Origin: Spirillospora albida
GTDB taxonomy: Bacteria > Actinomycetota > Actinomycetes > Streptosporangiales > Streptosporangiaceae
Reading direction: 5' to 3'
DNA: 64,000 nt
Assembly: GCF_000718255.1 (NCBI RefSeq)
Contig: NZ_JOFJ01000001.1
Location: 310,001 to 374,000 of the forward strand
Made by a program: the position numbers and the translations under genes. Below, piece after piece: positions 15,168 through 23,393 of the stretch; position 1 is the stretch's first letter; the number at the start of each line of letters is the position of its first letter. The notes beneath the pieces were generated by a model that made no database searches, was not told the origin of the DNA, and saw only the letters and a program-made list of their open reading frames with translations.

Positions 15168-16694
15168 TCAGCGCAGGAAGCGGGCCGCGAGGGGCGCCGC
15201 CACCTTCGGGCCCGAGCCGCCGTCCGGGACGAGGACGGCGAACGCGACGTCGCCCTTGTAGCCGATGAACCAGGCGTGGGACCCACCGCCGCCGAACTCG
15301 GCGGTGCCGGTCTTGCCCGCCGTGCCCGGCGGCAGCCCGGCGCCCGCGGCGGTGCCCTCCGCGACCACCGCCCGCATCATCGTGCGGAGCGCGGCGGCGC
15401 CCGGCACCGCGCGGGGCGCGGGGCGGTCCTCGTCGATCAGCTTGGCGGCGACCAGCCGGGGCGCGCGCCACGTGCCGTCCCGGACCGCCGCCGCGACCGA
15501 CGCCATCAGCAGCGGGCTCGCCAGCACGCGGCCCTGCCCGATCGCGGCCTCCGCCAGCTCGGCGCCGCTCTCCGGCACCGGGAAGCTCCCGGTCGCGGCC
15601 TGGACGCCGGGCGCGAGGTCCGCTCCGAACCCGAACCGGCGGGCGCTCTCCCCCAGCCGCGCGGCGCCGAGGCCCTCGACGGCGAGCCGGGAGAACGTCG
15701 TGTTGCACGACTGGGCGAACGCGTTGCGCAGGTCGGTCCGGCCGAGCGACTCCCCGTCGTGGTTGCGGATCGTCCGCTGCGCGGTGACGACCTGCGCCGG
15801 GCAGTCGGCGCCGGTGCCGGGACCGGCGCCGCCGGCGAGCAGCGCGCCCGCGGTCACCGCCTTGAACGTGGAGCCGGGCGGGTACATCCCGATGAACGCG
15901 CCGAGGCCGCCGAGCCCGTCCGCGACGGCGAGGACCTCGCCGGTGCCGGGGCGGATCGCGACGAGCGCGGCCTGCCGGCCGGAGCCCTCGACCGCCTTCT
16001 CGGCCGCGGCCTGCATCCTCCGGTCGATGGTCGTCTTGATCTTCCGGCCGTCCTTGACGCCGAACAGTTTCACCCGGCGCGGCGGCGCGCCGCGCTCGGT
16101 CAGCTCGACGGCCCAGCCGTCGCCGCCCGCGTCCTCGTCGCCGAGCCGGTCGGCGAGGGCCGAGACGTAGGGCTCGAGCGTCCCGTCCTTGGCGAGCGGC
16201 TCGCCGTCCCGCGCGGTGAGGGTGACGGCGGGCACCTCGACCTGCTTCAGCGCCCAGGTGCCTCCGGTCCGCGTCCCGGGATACAGCGTGGACGGCGTCC
16301 AGCTCACCCGCCACCGGTCATCGGCCCGGACGAGCCGCAGCGCCGAGCGGAACCGCCACTCGCCGTGGTAGGCGATCCCCCGGGTGACGGTGAAGTCGGC
16401 GCGCGCCCCGTCCGCACCGGACTGGACGACGGGACGCGGCTCCAGGCGGACCCAGGTGACGGTGAGCCCCCGGGACAGCGCGCGGTGCTGCTCGGCGAAG
16501 TCGGCGGGCGGGCCGTCGACGAGCGCGCGCATCGCCTCGAGGTCGCCGCTCCCCCAGGCGGCGAAGTACGCGTCCGCGATGTCCTGCGGTGACCGGCGGG
16601 CCTCCGCGCCGTGCACCCGCCAGAGCGAGAAGAGGCCGATGACCAGGGTGGCCCCCACCAGCACCGCGAGCACCACGAGACCCCGTGAGCGCAT
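15168..16694 (-). CDS. Class B penicillin-binding protein with MecA-like N-terminal domain
   Basis: A 508-residue peptidoglycan transpeptidase anchored by one N-terminal helix (VVLAVLVGATLVIGLFSL). Residues ~35-140 form an NTF2-like MecA_N domain, followed by a short dimerisation-type region and the transpeptidase domain. Its active-site motifs are intact: SxxK at Ser275-Lys278 (PPGSTFK), SxN at 329-331 (QSCNTTF), and KTG at 461-463 (GKTGTAEF). The domain set is that of M. tuberculosis PbpA/Rv2864c-like or Streptomyces PBP2-like enzymes. It is alone on its strand, with 295 bp to the LytM-like gene and 553 bp to the pimB' gene. A role in elongation, division or sporulation cannot be fixed from sequence. 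Confidence 0.9.
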   Translation of the reverse strand: MRSRGLVVLAVLVGATLVIGLFSLWRVHGAEARRSPQDIADAYFAAWGSGDLEAMRALVDGPPADFAEQHRALSRGLTVTWVRLEPRPVVQSGADGARADFTVTRGIAYHGEWRFRSALRLVRADDRWRVSWTPSTLYPGTRTGGTWALKQVEVPAVTLTARDGEPLAKDGTLEPYVSALADRLGDEDAGGDGWAVELTERGAPPRRVKLFGVKDGRKIKTTIDRRMQAAAEKAVEGSGRQAALVAIRPGTGEVLAVADGLGGLGAFIGMYPPGSTFKAVTAGALLAGGAGPGTGADCPAQVVTAQRTIRNHDGESLGRTDLRNAFAQSCNTTFSRLAVEGLGAARLGESARRFGFGADLAPGVQAATGSFPVPESGAELAEAAIGQGRVLASPLLMASVAAAVRDGTWRAPRLVAAKLIDEDRPAPRAVPGAAALRTMMRAVVAEGTAAGAGLPPGTAGKTGTAEFGGGGSHAWFIGYKGDVAFAVLVPDGGSGPKVAAPLAARFLR

Positions 16695-17247
16695 TCCGCC
16701 TCCGTACCGCGACCGACCGGACGCTTGATCATCCCAGCGAATGAAATGCCGTGTATACGGTGGTTGATGATTGCTTCTCGCTCGATGACTTAGCGGTGGG
16801 TGAGCCGTCCCTTAAGCCCGGTTTAACGCGGTTCCCCGGGGCCGTCCGGCCGCCTAGCGTCGCAGACGTCAACGACCGCGAAACACCGCACAGCGGACGG
16901 GAGGTGCCCCGCCATGGAAGGGCGATCCGTACCCGGCCCCCGCGGGGCGGCCCACCCCTCCCGCGCGGTCGCGCCGGGTGGGCACGCACCCCACCCCGGC
17001 CGGGGCCCCGCCCCGTTCCCGTCCACGCGCACTCGATCCGCCGCAGGGAAGCGATCCGGCTCCCCCGGCACGCCCGAACTCCAGGTTCTCCCCCACCGGG
17101 CGCGGGGACCGGCAGGCGGCGGATCGCTCCCCCATCCTCGGCAGGGGCACATGCGTGGAAATGGTCTCCGGGAACGGGGCGCGGCCCCCTGGCGAGCCGG
17201 CCGCGGGCCGGCCCGGAGGGCTTCCAGGCGGACCGCCGCGCGCGCGG
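16695..17247. other. 553-bp intergenic region, no supported gene
   Basis: The first ~120 bp are noticeably AT-richer than the surroundings and include a GTGTATAC element near 16751, fitting a promoter for the PBP gene. The rest is very GC-rich. A 147-codon frame begins at an ATG (16914) with GGGAGG upstream. Its product is Arg/Pro/Gly low-complexity, it runs antisense into the pimB' gene, and it lacks normal codon bias, so I do not call it. Confidence 0.5.
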
Positions 17248-18360
17248 TCAGGCGAGGAGTTCGCCAAGGCGGGCCGCCTGGATCTCCCACCGCCACTCAC
17301 GCTCCACCCAGGCGCGCCCCTTCTCGCCCATCGCGCGCGCCCGCGCCGGGTCGCTGAGCAGCCCCGCGACCTCCGCGGCGATCCGCGCCACCGAGCGGCC
17401 GGGCACGACGACCCCCGTCTCGCCGGCCAGCACCGCGTCCGGCGCGCCGCCCGAATCGCCCGCGACGACCGGCAGGCCGGTGGCGGACGCCTCCAGGTAG
17501 ACGATCCCGAGGCCCTCCACGTCCAGGCCGCGGCGGCGCGTCCGGCACGGCATCGCGAACACGTCGCCCGCGTCGTAGTGGGCGGGCAGCTCCTCCCACG
17601 GCACCCCGCCGGTGATCACGACGGACGAGCCGAACGGCGCCGCCATCCGCTCCAGCTCGGCGCGGTACGGGCCGCCGCCGACCAGCAGCAGCGCCGCGTC
17701 CGGAACCTGCTCCAGGACGCGCGGCCACGCGTGCAGCAGGGCGTCCTGCCCCTTGCGCGGGACGAGCCGCGACACGCACACCGCGACCGGCCGGCCGGTC
17801 AGGCCGTACCGCCGGCGGATCTCCTCGCCGCCCGCGCCGCGCCGGAACACCGTCTCGTCGACGCCGGGCGCGAGCCGCGCCATCCGGGTGCCGGGTGACA
17901 GCGCCCGCGCCATCCGCGTCCGCGTGTACTCGCCCAGGTAGGTGAGGACGTCGACACCGTCCCCGACGCGGCGCAGCAGCGTCCGCGCGCCCGGCAGCGC
18001 CGCCCAGCCCGCCTCGTGCCCGTGCGTGATCCCGACGAGCCGCTCGACGCCCCGCCGCCGCAGCGCCGGGGCCAGCAGCCCGAGCGGCGCAGCGGCGCCG
18101 AACACCACCGAGTCGCAGCCCTCGGCACCGGCGATGTCGGCCGCGCGGCGCAGCACCCGCGGCTCCGGCAGCATCAGCGACCCGGGATGCCGGACGACCG
18201 GGAACGGCTGCGCGGCGTCGAACGCGGCGTCGCCCTTCCACGCGGGCGCGTACACCACGATCGAACCGGCCGGTCGGCGCAGTGCGAGCCCGTGCACGAA
18301 CGCCTGGATGCCGCCCGGACGCGGCGGGAAGTCATTGGTGACAACAAGGGTCTTCGTCAT
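17248..18360 (-). CDS. pimB: GT4 glycosyltransferase, PimB'-like mannosyltransferase
   Basis: A 370-residue GT-B fold enzyme. The N-terminal glycine-rich acceptor loop is TNDFPPRPGGIQAFV. The donor-binding half has VCVSRLVPRKGQDALLHAW and VGGGPYRAEL, and the GT4 E-x7-E motif appears in VEGLGIVYLEAS, followed by GLPVVAGDSGGAPDAVL. The sequence and position (between fadD15 and qcr/trpD genes) match M. tuberculosis PimB' (Rv2188c), which adds the second mannose to phosphatidylinositol mannoside using GDP-mannose on the inner face of the membrane (family knowledge). The ATG (MTKTLVVTN) is the natural start; the upstream frame contains a terminator hairpin. Confidence 0.87.
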   Translation of the reverse strand: MTKTLVVTNDFPPRPGGIQAFVHGLALRRPAGSIVVYAPAWKGDAAFDAAQPFPVVRHPGSLMLPEPRVLRRAADIAGAEGCDSVVFGAAAPLGLLAPALRRRGVERLVGITHGHEAGWAALPGARTLLRRVGDGVDVLTYLGEYTRTRMARALSPGTRMARLAPGVDETVFRRGAGGEEIRRRYGLTGRPVAVCVSRLVPRKGQDALLHAWPRVLEQVPDAALLLVGGGPYRAELERMAAPFGSSVVITGGVPWEELPAHYDAGDVFAMPCRTRRRGLDVEGLGIVYLEASATGLPVVAGDSGGAPDAVLAGETGVVVPGRSVARIAAEVAGLLSDPARARAMGEKGRAWVEREWRWEIQAARLGELLA

Positions 18361-18389
18361 CGCCCGCCCCAGCATAGGGCGCGGAGACG

Positions 18390-18429
18390 GGGCGGGCCCG
18401 CCACCGGTGATCCGGTGGCGGGCCCGCCC
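18390..18429. terminator. Hairpin downstream of qcrB
   Basis: A perfect 18-bp inverted repeat (18390-18407 and 18412-18429) with a TGAT loop lies between the end of qcrB and the start of pimB'. There is no strong T-run, as is common in high-GC terminators. Confidence 0.75.
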
Positions 18430-18454
18430 TGTCGAGACATCGGGGACGTCCGGC

Positions 18455-20077
18455 TCAGTGCCGCGCCGTCTCCTTGTCGCCCTCGAGCTCCGCGTGGCCG
18501 TTCTCGGCGTGCTCCTCCACGGGGACGTCATCGAACTGCCATGCCCGGTTGAGCCGCGAACGCAGGTGCCCCAGCGGGCCCTTTGCACCCGGCGCCGGGA
18601 CGCCGCGGGCGTCCACGGCGGGCGCCTCGGGACGGGCGTTCTCCTTCGACAGGAGCACCACCCGCTCCTCCTCGCGCGCCGGCTCGTGCCGCTCCGTGAA
18701 CCGCCCTTCCGGCGACATCAGGATGATGCCGCTCTCCACGCCGTGGCCGATCACGTCGGCGTCCTTGCGCTGGAGGCCGAGGCAGATCCGCTTGGTGACG
18801 ATGAACGCCAGGACCGGGCCGAGGAACACCGCGAACCGGAAGAACCAGGTCGTCGCGAACAGCGACACGCTGAACCGGTCCGCGACCACGTCGTTCGCTC
18901 CGGCGATCCACAGCAGGCCGTAGAAGGTGACGGCGGCCATGCCGGTGGCGGTGCGGACCGGGGCGTTGCGCGGACGGGTGTTCACGTGGTGGTGCCGCTT
19001 GTCGCCCGTCACCCACTGCTCGATGAACGGCCACGCGGCCGCGCCGCCGAACACGATGCCGAGCGGCAGCAGCGCCGGGATCAGCACGTTCAGGCTGAGC
19101 GTGTGGCCCCAGGCGGTGATCTCCCAGTTCGGCATGATGCGCAGGGAGCCCTCCAGGACGCCCATGTACCAGTCGGGCTGGGAGGCCGACGAGATCGCGC
19201 CCGGGTCGTACGGGCCGAACAGCCAGATCGGGTTGATCTGCGCGAACGCGCCGAGCAGCGCCAGCACGCCGAACGTGAACAGGAAGTAGGCGCCCGTCTT
19301 GGCCATGAAGACCGGGTAGAACGGGTAGCCGTACACCTGCTGCTCGGTCTGGTGCTGGGTCGGCATCGCGGTGTGCTTCTGATGCCACATGATCATCATG
19401 TGCGCGGTGATCAGGCCCAGGATCAGGCCGGGGATCAGCAGGATGTGCAGCATGTACATCCGGGGCACGATGTCCGTGCCGGGGAACTCCCCGCCGAACA
19501 GGAACATGTAGATGTACGTGCCGACCAGCGGGATCGACTCCGCCACGCCCTGCGTGATGCGCAGGCCGGTGCCCGACAGCAGGTCGTCCGGCAGCGAGTA
19601 GCCGAACAGGCCCTCCAGCATGCCCATGGTGAACATGCCGATGCCGATGAGCCAGTTCAGCTCGCGCGGCTTGCGGTACGCGCCGGTGAAGAACACCCGC
19701 AGCATGTGCGCCAGGATCGACGCCATGAACAGGATCGCCGCCCAGTGGTGGATCTGCCGCATGAGCAGGCCGCCGCGGACGTCGAAGCTGATGTGCAGTG
19801 TCGAGGCGTACGCCTCGGACATCTTCACGCCCTGCAGCTTCGTGTACGACCCGTCGTACACGACCTCCACCATGCTGGGCTTGAACCAGAGCGTCAGGAA
19901 CGTCCCGGTCAGCAGCAGGATGATGAAGGAGTACAGGGCGATCTCGCCCAGCATGAAGGACCAGTGGTCCGGAAAGACCTTCTTCATGTTCCGCTTGAAG
20001 AAGGTGGTGGAGCCGAGGCGGTCGTCGAGGAAGTTCAGCGGGGCCTCGACCGCCTTCGGGGCTGTCGACTCGCTCAT
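18455..20077 (-). CDS. qcrB: Cytochrome bc1 complex cytochrome b subunit
   Basis: A 540-residue integral membrane subunit of the menaquinol:cytochrome c oxidoreductase. Heme-binding histidine pairs appear in RQIHHWAAILFMASILAHML and in the helix with HILLIPGLILGLITAHMM. The Qo-site PEWY motif is the actinobacterial form PDWY (QPDWYMGVLEGSLR). There are eight or nine helices and a ~110-residue hydrophilic C-terminal extension typical of actinobacterial QcrB, the target of Q203-type inhibitors in mycobacteria (family knowledge). Its ATG overlaps the qcrA stop by 4 bp. With QcrC and CtaE it forms the bcc-aa3 supercomplex. Confidence 0.95.
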   Translation of the reverse strand: MSESTAPKAVEAPLNFLDDRLGSTTFFKRNMKKVFPDHWSFMLGEIALYSFIILLLTGTFLTLWFKPSMVEVVYDGSYTKLQGVKMSEAYASTLHISFDVRGGLLMRQIHHWAAILFMASILAHMLRVFFTGAYRKPRELNWLIGIGMFTMGMLEGLFGYSLPDDLLSGTGLRITQGVAESIPLVGTYIYMFLFGGEFPGTDIVPRMYMLHILLIPGLILGLITAHMMIMWHQKHTAMPTQHQTEQQVYGYPFYPVFMAKTGAYFLFTFGVLALLGAFAQINPIWLFGPYDPGAISSASQPDWYMGVLEGSLRIMPNWEITAWGHTLSLNVLIPALLPLGIVFGGAAAWPFIEQWVTGDKRHHHVNTRPRNAPVRTATGMAAVTFYGLLWIAGANDVVADRFSVSLFATTWFFRFAVFLGPVLAFIVTKRICLGLQRKDADVIGHGVESGIILMSPEGRFTERHEPAREEERVVLLSKENARPEAPAVDARGVPAPGAKGPLGHLRSRLNRAWQFDDVPVEEHAENGHAELEGDKETARH

Positions 20078-21171
20078 CCGCGCTCCCAGAAGCTCGGGCC
20101 GATCGGTTCGGGGAAGTCACCCGTCGCGACCAGGTAGCCGTCCTCGACGTCCAGCGGCAGCTGCGGCAGCGGACGGGCGGCCGGCCCGAACACGACCTTG
20201 GCCGCGTCCGTCGCGTCGAACGTCGACTGGTGACACGGGCACAGGATGTGGTGCGTGGTCTGCTCGTACAGGGCCGCGGGGCAGCCGACGTGCGTGCAGA
20301 TCTTGGAGTACGCCACGATCCCGTTGACGTGCCAGTTCTCCCGTCCCTCGGCGGGCTTGAACTTCTCCTCGGGCACGTTGATCAGGATGGTGACGGCCTT
20401 CGCGACCTGGGTGAGGACCTGGTCGTGCGGGACGTCCTCCTCGATGCCCTCCGGCAGCACCGTGATCATCGACCCCACCTGGGCGAAGTCGGTGACCTTC
20501 AGCGGCCGGTGGGTGCCGTCCACGACGAGCCGGACGCCCTTCTTGCCCTGGCGCTTCGCCTTCTCGACGGCGTCGCCCCAGTGCGTGGAGCGAAGCCGCT
20601 TCTCCGGCAGCGGGCCGAGGTCGCGCAGCAGCACCAGCGGGGCGAGCCCGAGCGGCGCGGCGGCCAGCAGCAGCGTGCGGCGCAGCAGCGGCCGCTTGGT
20701 GAGGCCGCTGTCCTCGGCGCCCGCCATGAAGTCCTCGGCGAACACCGCCCGGCTCTGCGGGTCGGCCGCGAACTCGTGGCGCTCCTGGATGATCGGCTTG
20801 CTCGCCATGAGCCGCCGCACCCAGATCGTCACGCCGGCGGCCATCGCCAGGAACGACAGCGCCATCGTGCCGCCGAGCCAGAAGTTCGACTCGCGGGCCC
20901 GCAGGACGCCGTGCATGCCGCCGTCGCGGCCGCTCCACCCGATGTAGTAGGCGATGAACGCCACGCTGCCGGCGAAGGCGAGCAGGAAGAACAGCGCGAC
21001 GATGCGCTCGGCTCGCTTGGCCGACGCCTCGTCCAGCTGCTCGCCGGCGCCCGCCGGGGCCGACATGTCGCCGTCGGCGAGGAGCGCCTTGTCGCGCGCC
21101 GGCGACGGCGTGCCGATCACGCGCTCGCGGGGCTCCTGGGCGCCCGCGGTTTCCTTGTTCTCGTCGCTCAT
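20074..21171 (-). CDS. qcrA: Cytochrome bc1 complex Rieske iron-sulfur subunit
   Basis: A 365-residue subunit carrying the 2Fe-2S Rieske cluster. After a ~65-residue hydrophilic N-terminus there are three membrane helices (AERIVALFFLLAFAGSVAF, GGTMALSFLAMAAGVTIW and a third near residue 180), the actinobacterial arrangement. The cluster ligands are in CTHVGC and CPCHQSTFD (two Cys, two His). The ATG (MSDENKE) overlaps the qcrC stop by 4 bp, and the gene's own stop overlaps the qcrB start by 4 bp, giving tight stoichiometric coupling. Confidence 0.95.
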   Translation of the reverse strand: MSDENKETAGAQEPRERVIGTPSPARDKALLADGDMSAPAGAGEQLDEASAKRAERIVALFFLLAFAGSVAFIAYYIGWSGRDGGMHGVLRARESNFWLGGTMALSFLAMAAGVTIWVRRLMASKPIIQERHEFAADPQSRAVFAEDFMAGAEDSGLTKRPLLRRTLLLAAAPLGLAPLVLLRDLGPLPEKRLRSTHWGDAVEKAKRQGKKGVRLVVDGTHRPLKVTDFAQVGSMITVLPEGIEEDVPHDQVLTQVAKAVTILINVPEEKFKPAEGRENWHVNGIVAYSKICTHVGCPAALYEQTTHHILCPCHQSTFDATDAAKVVFGPAARPLPQLPLDVEDGYLVATGDFPEPIGPSFWERG

Positions 21172-22079
21172 GACTTCTTCAGCTTCTTCGGCTTCTTCGC
21201 GGTGATCCACATCGCGGCCAGCACCAGCAGGCCGATCCCGATCAGCCAGCCGGCGAGACCCTCCGACACCGGGCCGATCCGGCCGAGGCCGTTGCCGCCC
21301 GGGTTGGGCTCCTCGCGGATCTGGACGATGTAGGCGATGATCGCCTGCTTCTCCTCGGCCGTGAGCGTGGTGTCGTTGAACACCGGCATCGCCTGCGGGC
21401 CGGTCAGCATGGCCTCGTAGATCTGGGTGGGCGTGACGTCGTCGTTGGACAGCGGCGGCGCGTACTTACCGCCGGTCAGCGCCCCGCCCTGGCCGGTGAA
21501 GCTGTGGCACTGGGCGCAGTTCGTGCGGAACAGCTTGCCGCCGAGCGCGACGTCGCCCTTCTTCGGGTCGACCGCCGACGCCGGGGGAACCTCCGGGCCG
21601 CCGCCCAGCGAGGCGATGTACGCCCGGAGGTCGGCCAGGTTCTTCTCCGCCTGCGCCTTCTGCTTCTCGGCCGCCGCCCGCTCCTCCGGGTCCTCGTGAT
21701 CGGTCTTGATCGAGGTGTCGAAGGCGGGGATCGGCCTCTTGCGCGGCATCTGCGCACCCGGGTTCATCGCGGGCATGCGGCCCGTGCTGACCTGGAAGTC
21801 GACGGATGCGGCGCCGACGCCGATGAGGCTCGGCGAGATCGGCTTGCCCTCGGCGTCCTTGGTGCCCTCGGCGTTCAGGCCGTGGCAGCTCGCGCAGTTC
21901 TGGTTGAACAGCGCCTTGCCGTTCGCCAGGTCGGGCGCGGCCTGGGCGGAGTTCGCCGCCTCGGCGCGGTCGGTCCGCGGCGAGAAGCCGGCGTAGATGA
22001 CGCCGATCGCCGCCAGGGCCGCCAGCACGACGGCGTAGCCCGCCCAGGGGCGCCGTCGCCATGCGGTGAACCTTTTCAC
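21168..22079 (-). CDS. qcrC: Diheme cytochrome c subunit of the bc1 complex
   Basis: A 303-residue membrane-anchored cytochrome c with two heme-attachment motifs, CASCH and CAQCH, in two cytochrome c domains. An N-terminal helix (YAVVLAALAAIGVIYAGF) and a C-terminal anchor (AGWLIGIGLLVLAAMWI) hold it to the outer face. The fused diheme subunit removes the need for soluble cytochrome c in actinobacteria (family knowledge). The GTG encoding MKRFTAW is preferred over an ATG seven codons upstream, because GGGGA precedes it and homologues start there. It is 45 bp downstream of ctaE. Confidence 0.93.
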   Translation of the reverse strand: MKRFTAWRRRPWAGYAVVLAALAAIGVIYAGFSPRTDRAEAANSAQAAPDLANGKALFNQNCASCHGLNAEGTKDAEGKPISPSLIGVGAASVDFQVSTGRMPAMNPGAQMPRKRPIPAFDTSIKTDHEDPEERAAAEKQKAQAEKNLADLRAYIASLGGGPEVPPASAVDPKKGDVALGGKLFRTNCAQCHSFTGQGGALTGGKYAPPLSNDDVTPTQIYEAMLTGPQAMPVFNDTTLTAEEKQAIIAYIVQIREEPNPGGNGLGRIGPVSEGLAGWLIGIGLLVLAAMWITAKKPKKLKKS

Positions 22080-22124
22080 GGAAATCCCCGTTCGGGTCAT
22101 TGTCGTCTGGTGGGGTGGAACTGG

Positions 22125-22784
22125 TTACAGGTCGAGCAGGTAGATCGCGGCGAACAGGCCGATCCACACCACGTCGACGAAGTGCCAGTAGTAGGACACG
22201 ACGATCGCGCTGGTGGCCTGCTCGTGCGTCCACCGCTTGGCCGCGTACGTCCGTCCGAGGACGAACAGGAACGCGATCAGCCCGCCGGTGACGTGCAGGC
22301 CGTGGAAGCCGGTGGTCAGGTAGAAGACCGACCCGTAGGCGGAGGACGAGAGGGTGAGCCCGTCGTGCGTCACGAGGTTGTAGTACTCGAACGCCTGGCC
22401 GCCCACGAAGTAGGCGCCCATGAGGAACGACAGCACGTACCACTCGCGCAGTCCCCAGCGCATGAAGTTGAACAGGCCGCCGTCCCGGCCGACCTTGCCG
22501 GCCTCGGCCTTGAACACGCCCATCTGGCACGTCACCGAGGACAGCACGAGGATCGTCGTGTTCACCGCCGACAGCGGCAGGTCGAGCGGGGCCCCCGGCC
22601 ATGCGTCTGCACCGTGCTGGCCGATCGTCACAGAGCGGATCGTGAAGTACATCGCGAACAGCGCCGCGAAGAACATCAGCTCGGACGACAGCCAGACGAT
22701 CGTCCCCACGCTGACCAGATTGGGACGGTTCGCCCGAGCGTGAGGTGTTGTCTCTATCGCGGTTGCTGTTGCCACGGGCAGCAT
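22125..22784 (-). CDS. ctaE: aa3-type cytochrome c oxidase subunit III
   Basis: A 219-residue membrane subunit with about five helices (actinobacterial subunit III lacks two of the seven helices of the mitochondrial form). It contains the family segments VSVGTIVWLSSELMFFAALF, GFHGLHVTGGLIAF and YYWHFVDVVWIGLF. It heads the ctaE-qcrCAB operon, as in mycobacteria and streptomycetes, although the other oxidase subunits are 12 kb away. The ATG is used because AGGGG precedes it. The 189 bp to the divergent receiver gene must hold both promoters. Confidence 0.94.
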   Translation of the reverse strand: MLPVATATAIETTPHARANRPNLVSVGTIVWLSSELMFFAALFAMYFTIRSVTIGQHGADAWPGAPLDLPLSAVNTTILVLSSVTCQMGVFKAEAGKVGRDGGLFNFMRWGLREWYVLSFLMGAYFVGGQAFEYYNLVTHDGLTLSSSAYGSVFYLTTGFHGLHVTGGLIAFLFVLGRTYAAKRWTHEQATSAIVVSYYWHFVDVVWIGLFAAIYLLDL

Positions 22785-22973
22785 TATTGCGCCCCTGTCG
22801 GGCGACCGGCGCATGACCCCCCGTGTAGCGCGTCCAAACCCGCTCAACGGGAGACGTCCGCAGCCCCGGAAAGGTTCCCGCGGACCCTGGCGGCCCAGGT
22901 GTCGCGGCCCCCGGAACGCCCCGCCGCCAGGGGGCCTCGTGCTCGTGGCCGCCGAACCGGTAGCCTCACGTGC

Positions 22974-23393
22974 ATGAGCACCGCTCCGGAGCCGATGAAG
23001 GTTCTCGTCTACAGCGACGACGCCAGCACCCGCGCCCAGATCCGCATGGCGATCGGGCGCCGCCCCGCCGCGGACCTCCCGCGCGTGGAGTTCGAGGAGT
23101 GCGCCACCCAGCCCGCCGTCGTGGCGCGCCTCGACGAAGGCGGCGTCGACGTCCTCATCGCGGACGGGGAGGCCCAGCCGGCCGGCGGCCTCGGCGTGTG
23201 CCGCCAGGCCAAGGACGAGGTGTACGACTGCCCGCCGGTCCTCGCGATCATCGGGCGCCGGGACGACTCCTGGCTCGCGGCCTGGTCGGGCGCCGACGCC
23301 GTGGTGAGCCTGCCGCTCGACCCGATCGCGCTGGCGAACACGCTCGCCGGGCTGATGCGCACCCGTCTCGAGAACCGCACCCCGGCCCTGTAG
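22974..23393 (+). CDS. Stand-alone receiver-like (pseudo-receiver) protein
   Basis: A 139-residue single-domain CheY-like protein. The acidic pair Asp15-Asp16 (YSDDAS) and an aspartate at the phosphoacceptor position (Asp64, VLIADGEA) are present. The conserved lysine of receivers is replaced: the KP motif reads SLPLDP. Phosphotransfer signalling is therefore doubtful, and it may act as a constitutive or non-phosphorylated receiver. There is no output domain. Its TAG is followed directly by the ATG of trpD (0 bp spacing), so the two are co-translated. Similar small response-regulator-like genes precede trpD in other actinomycetes (recalled). Function unknown. Confidence 0.82.
   Translation: MSTAPEPMKVLVYSDDASTRAQIRMAIGRRPAADLPRVEFEECATQPAVVARLDEGGVDVLIADGEAQPAGGLGVCRQAKDEVYDCPPVLAIIGRRDDSWLAAWSGADAVVSLPLDPIALANTLAGLMRTRLENRTPAL

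Noticed and set aside
16914..17357. 147-codon ORF with an upstream GGGAGG in the 553-bp gap
   Set aside because: The product is Arg/Pro/Gly low-complexity, codon third positions are not biased as in neighbours, and it overlaps the end of pimB' in antisense.
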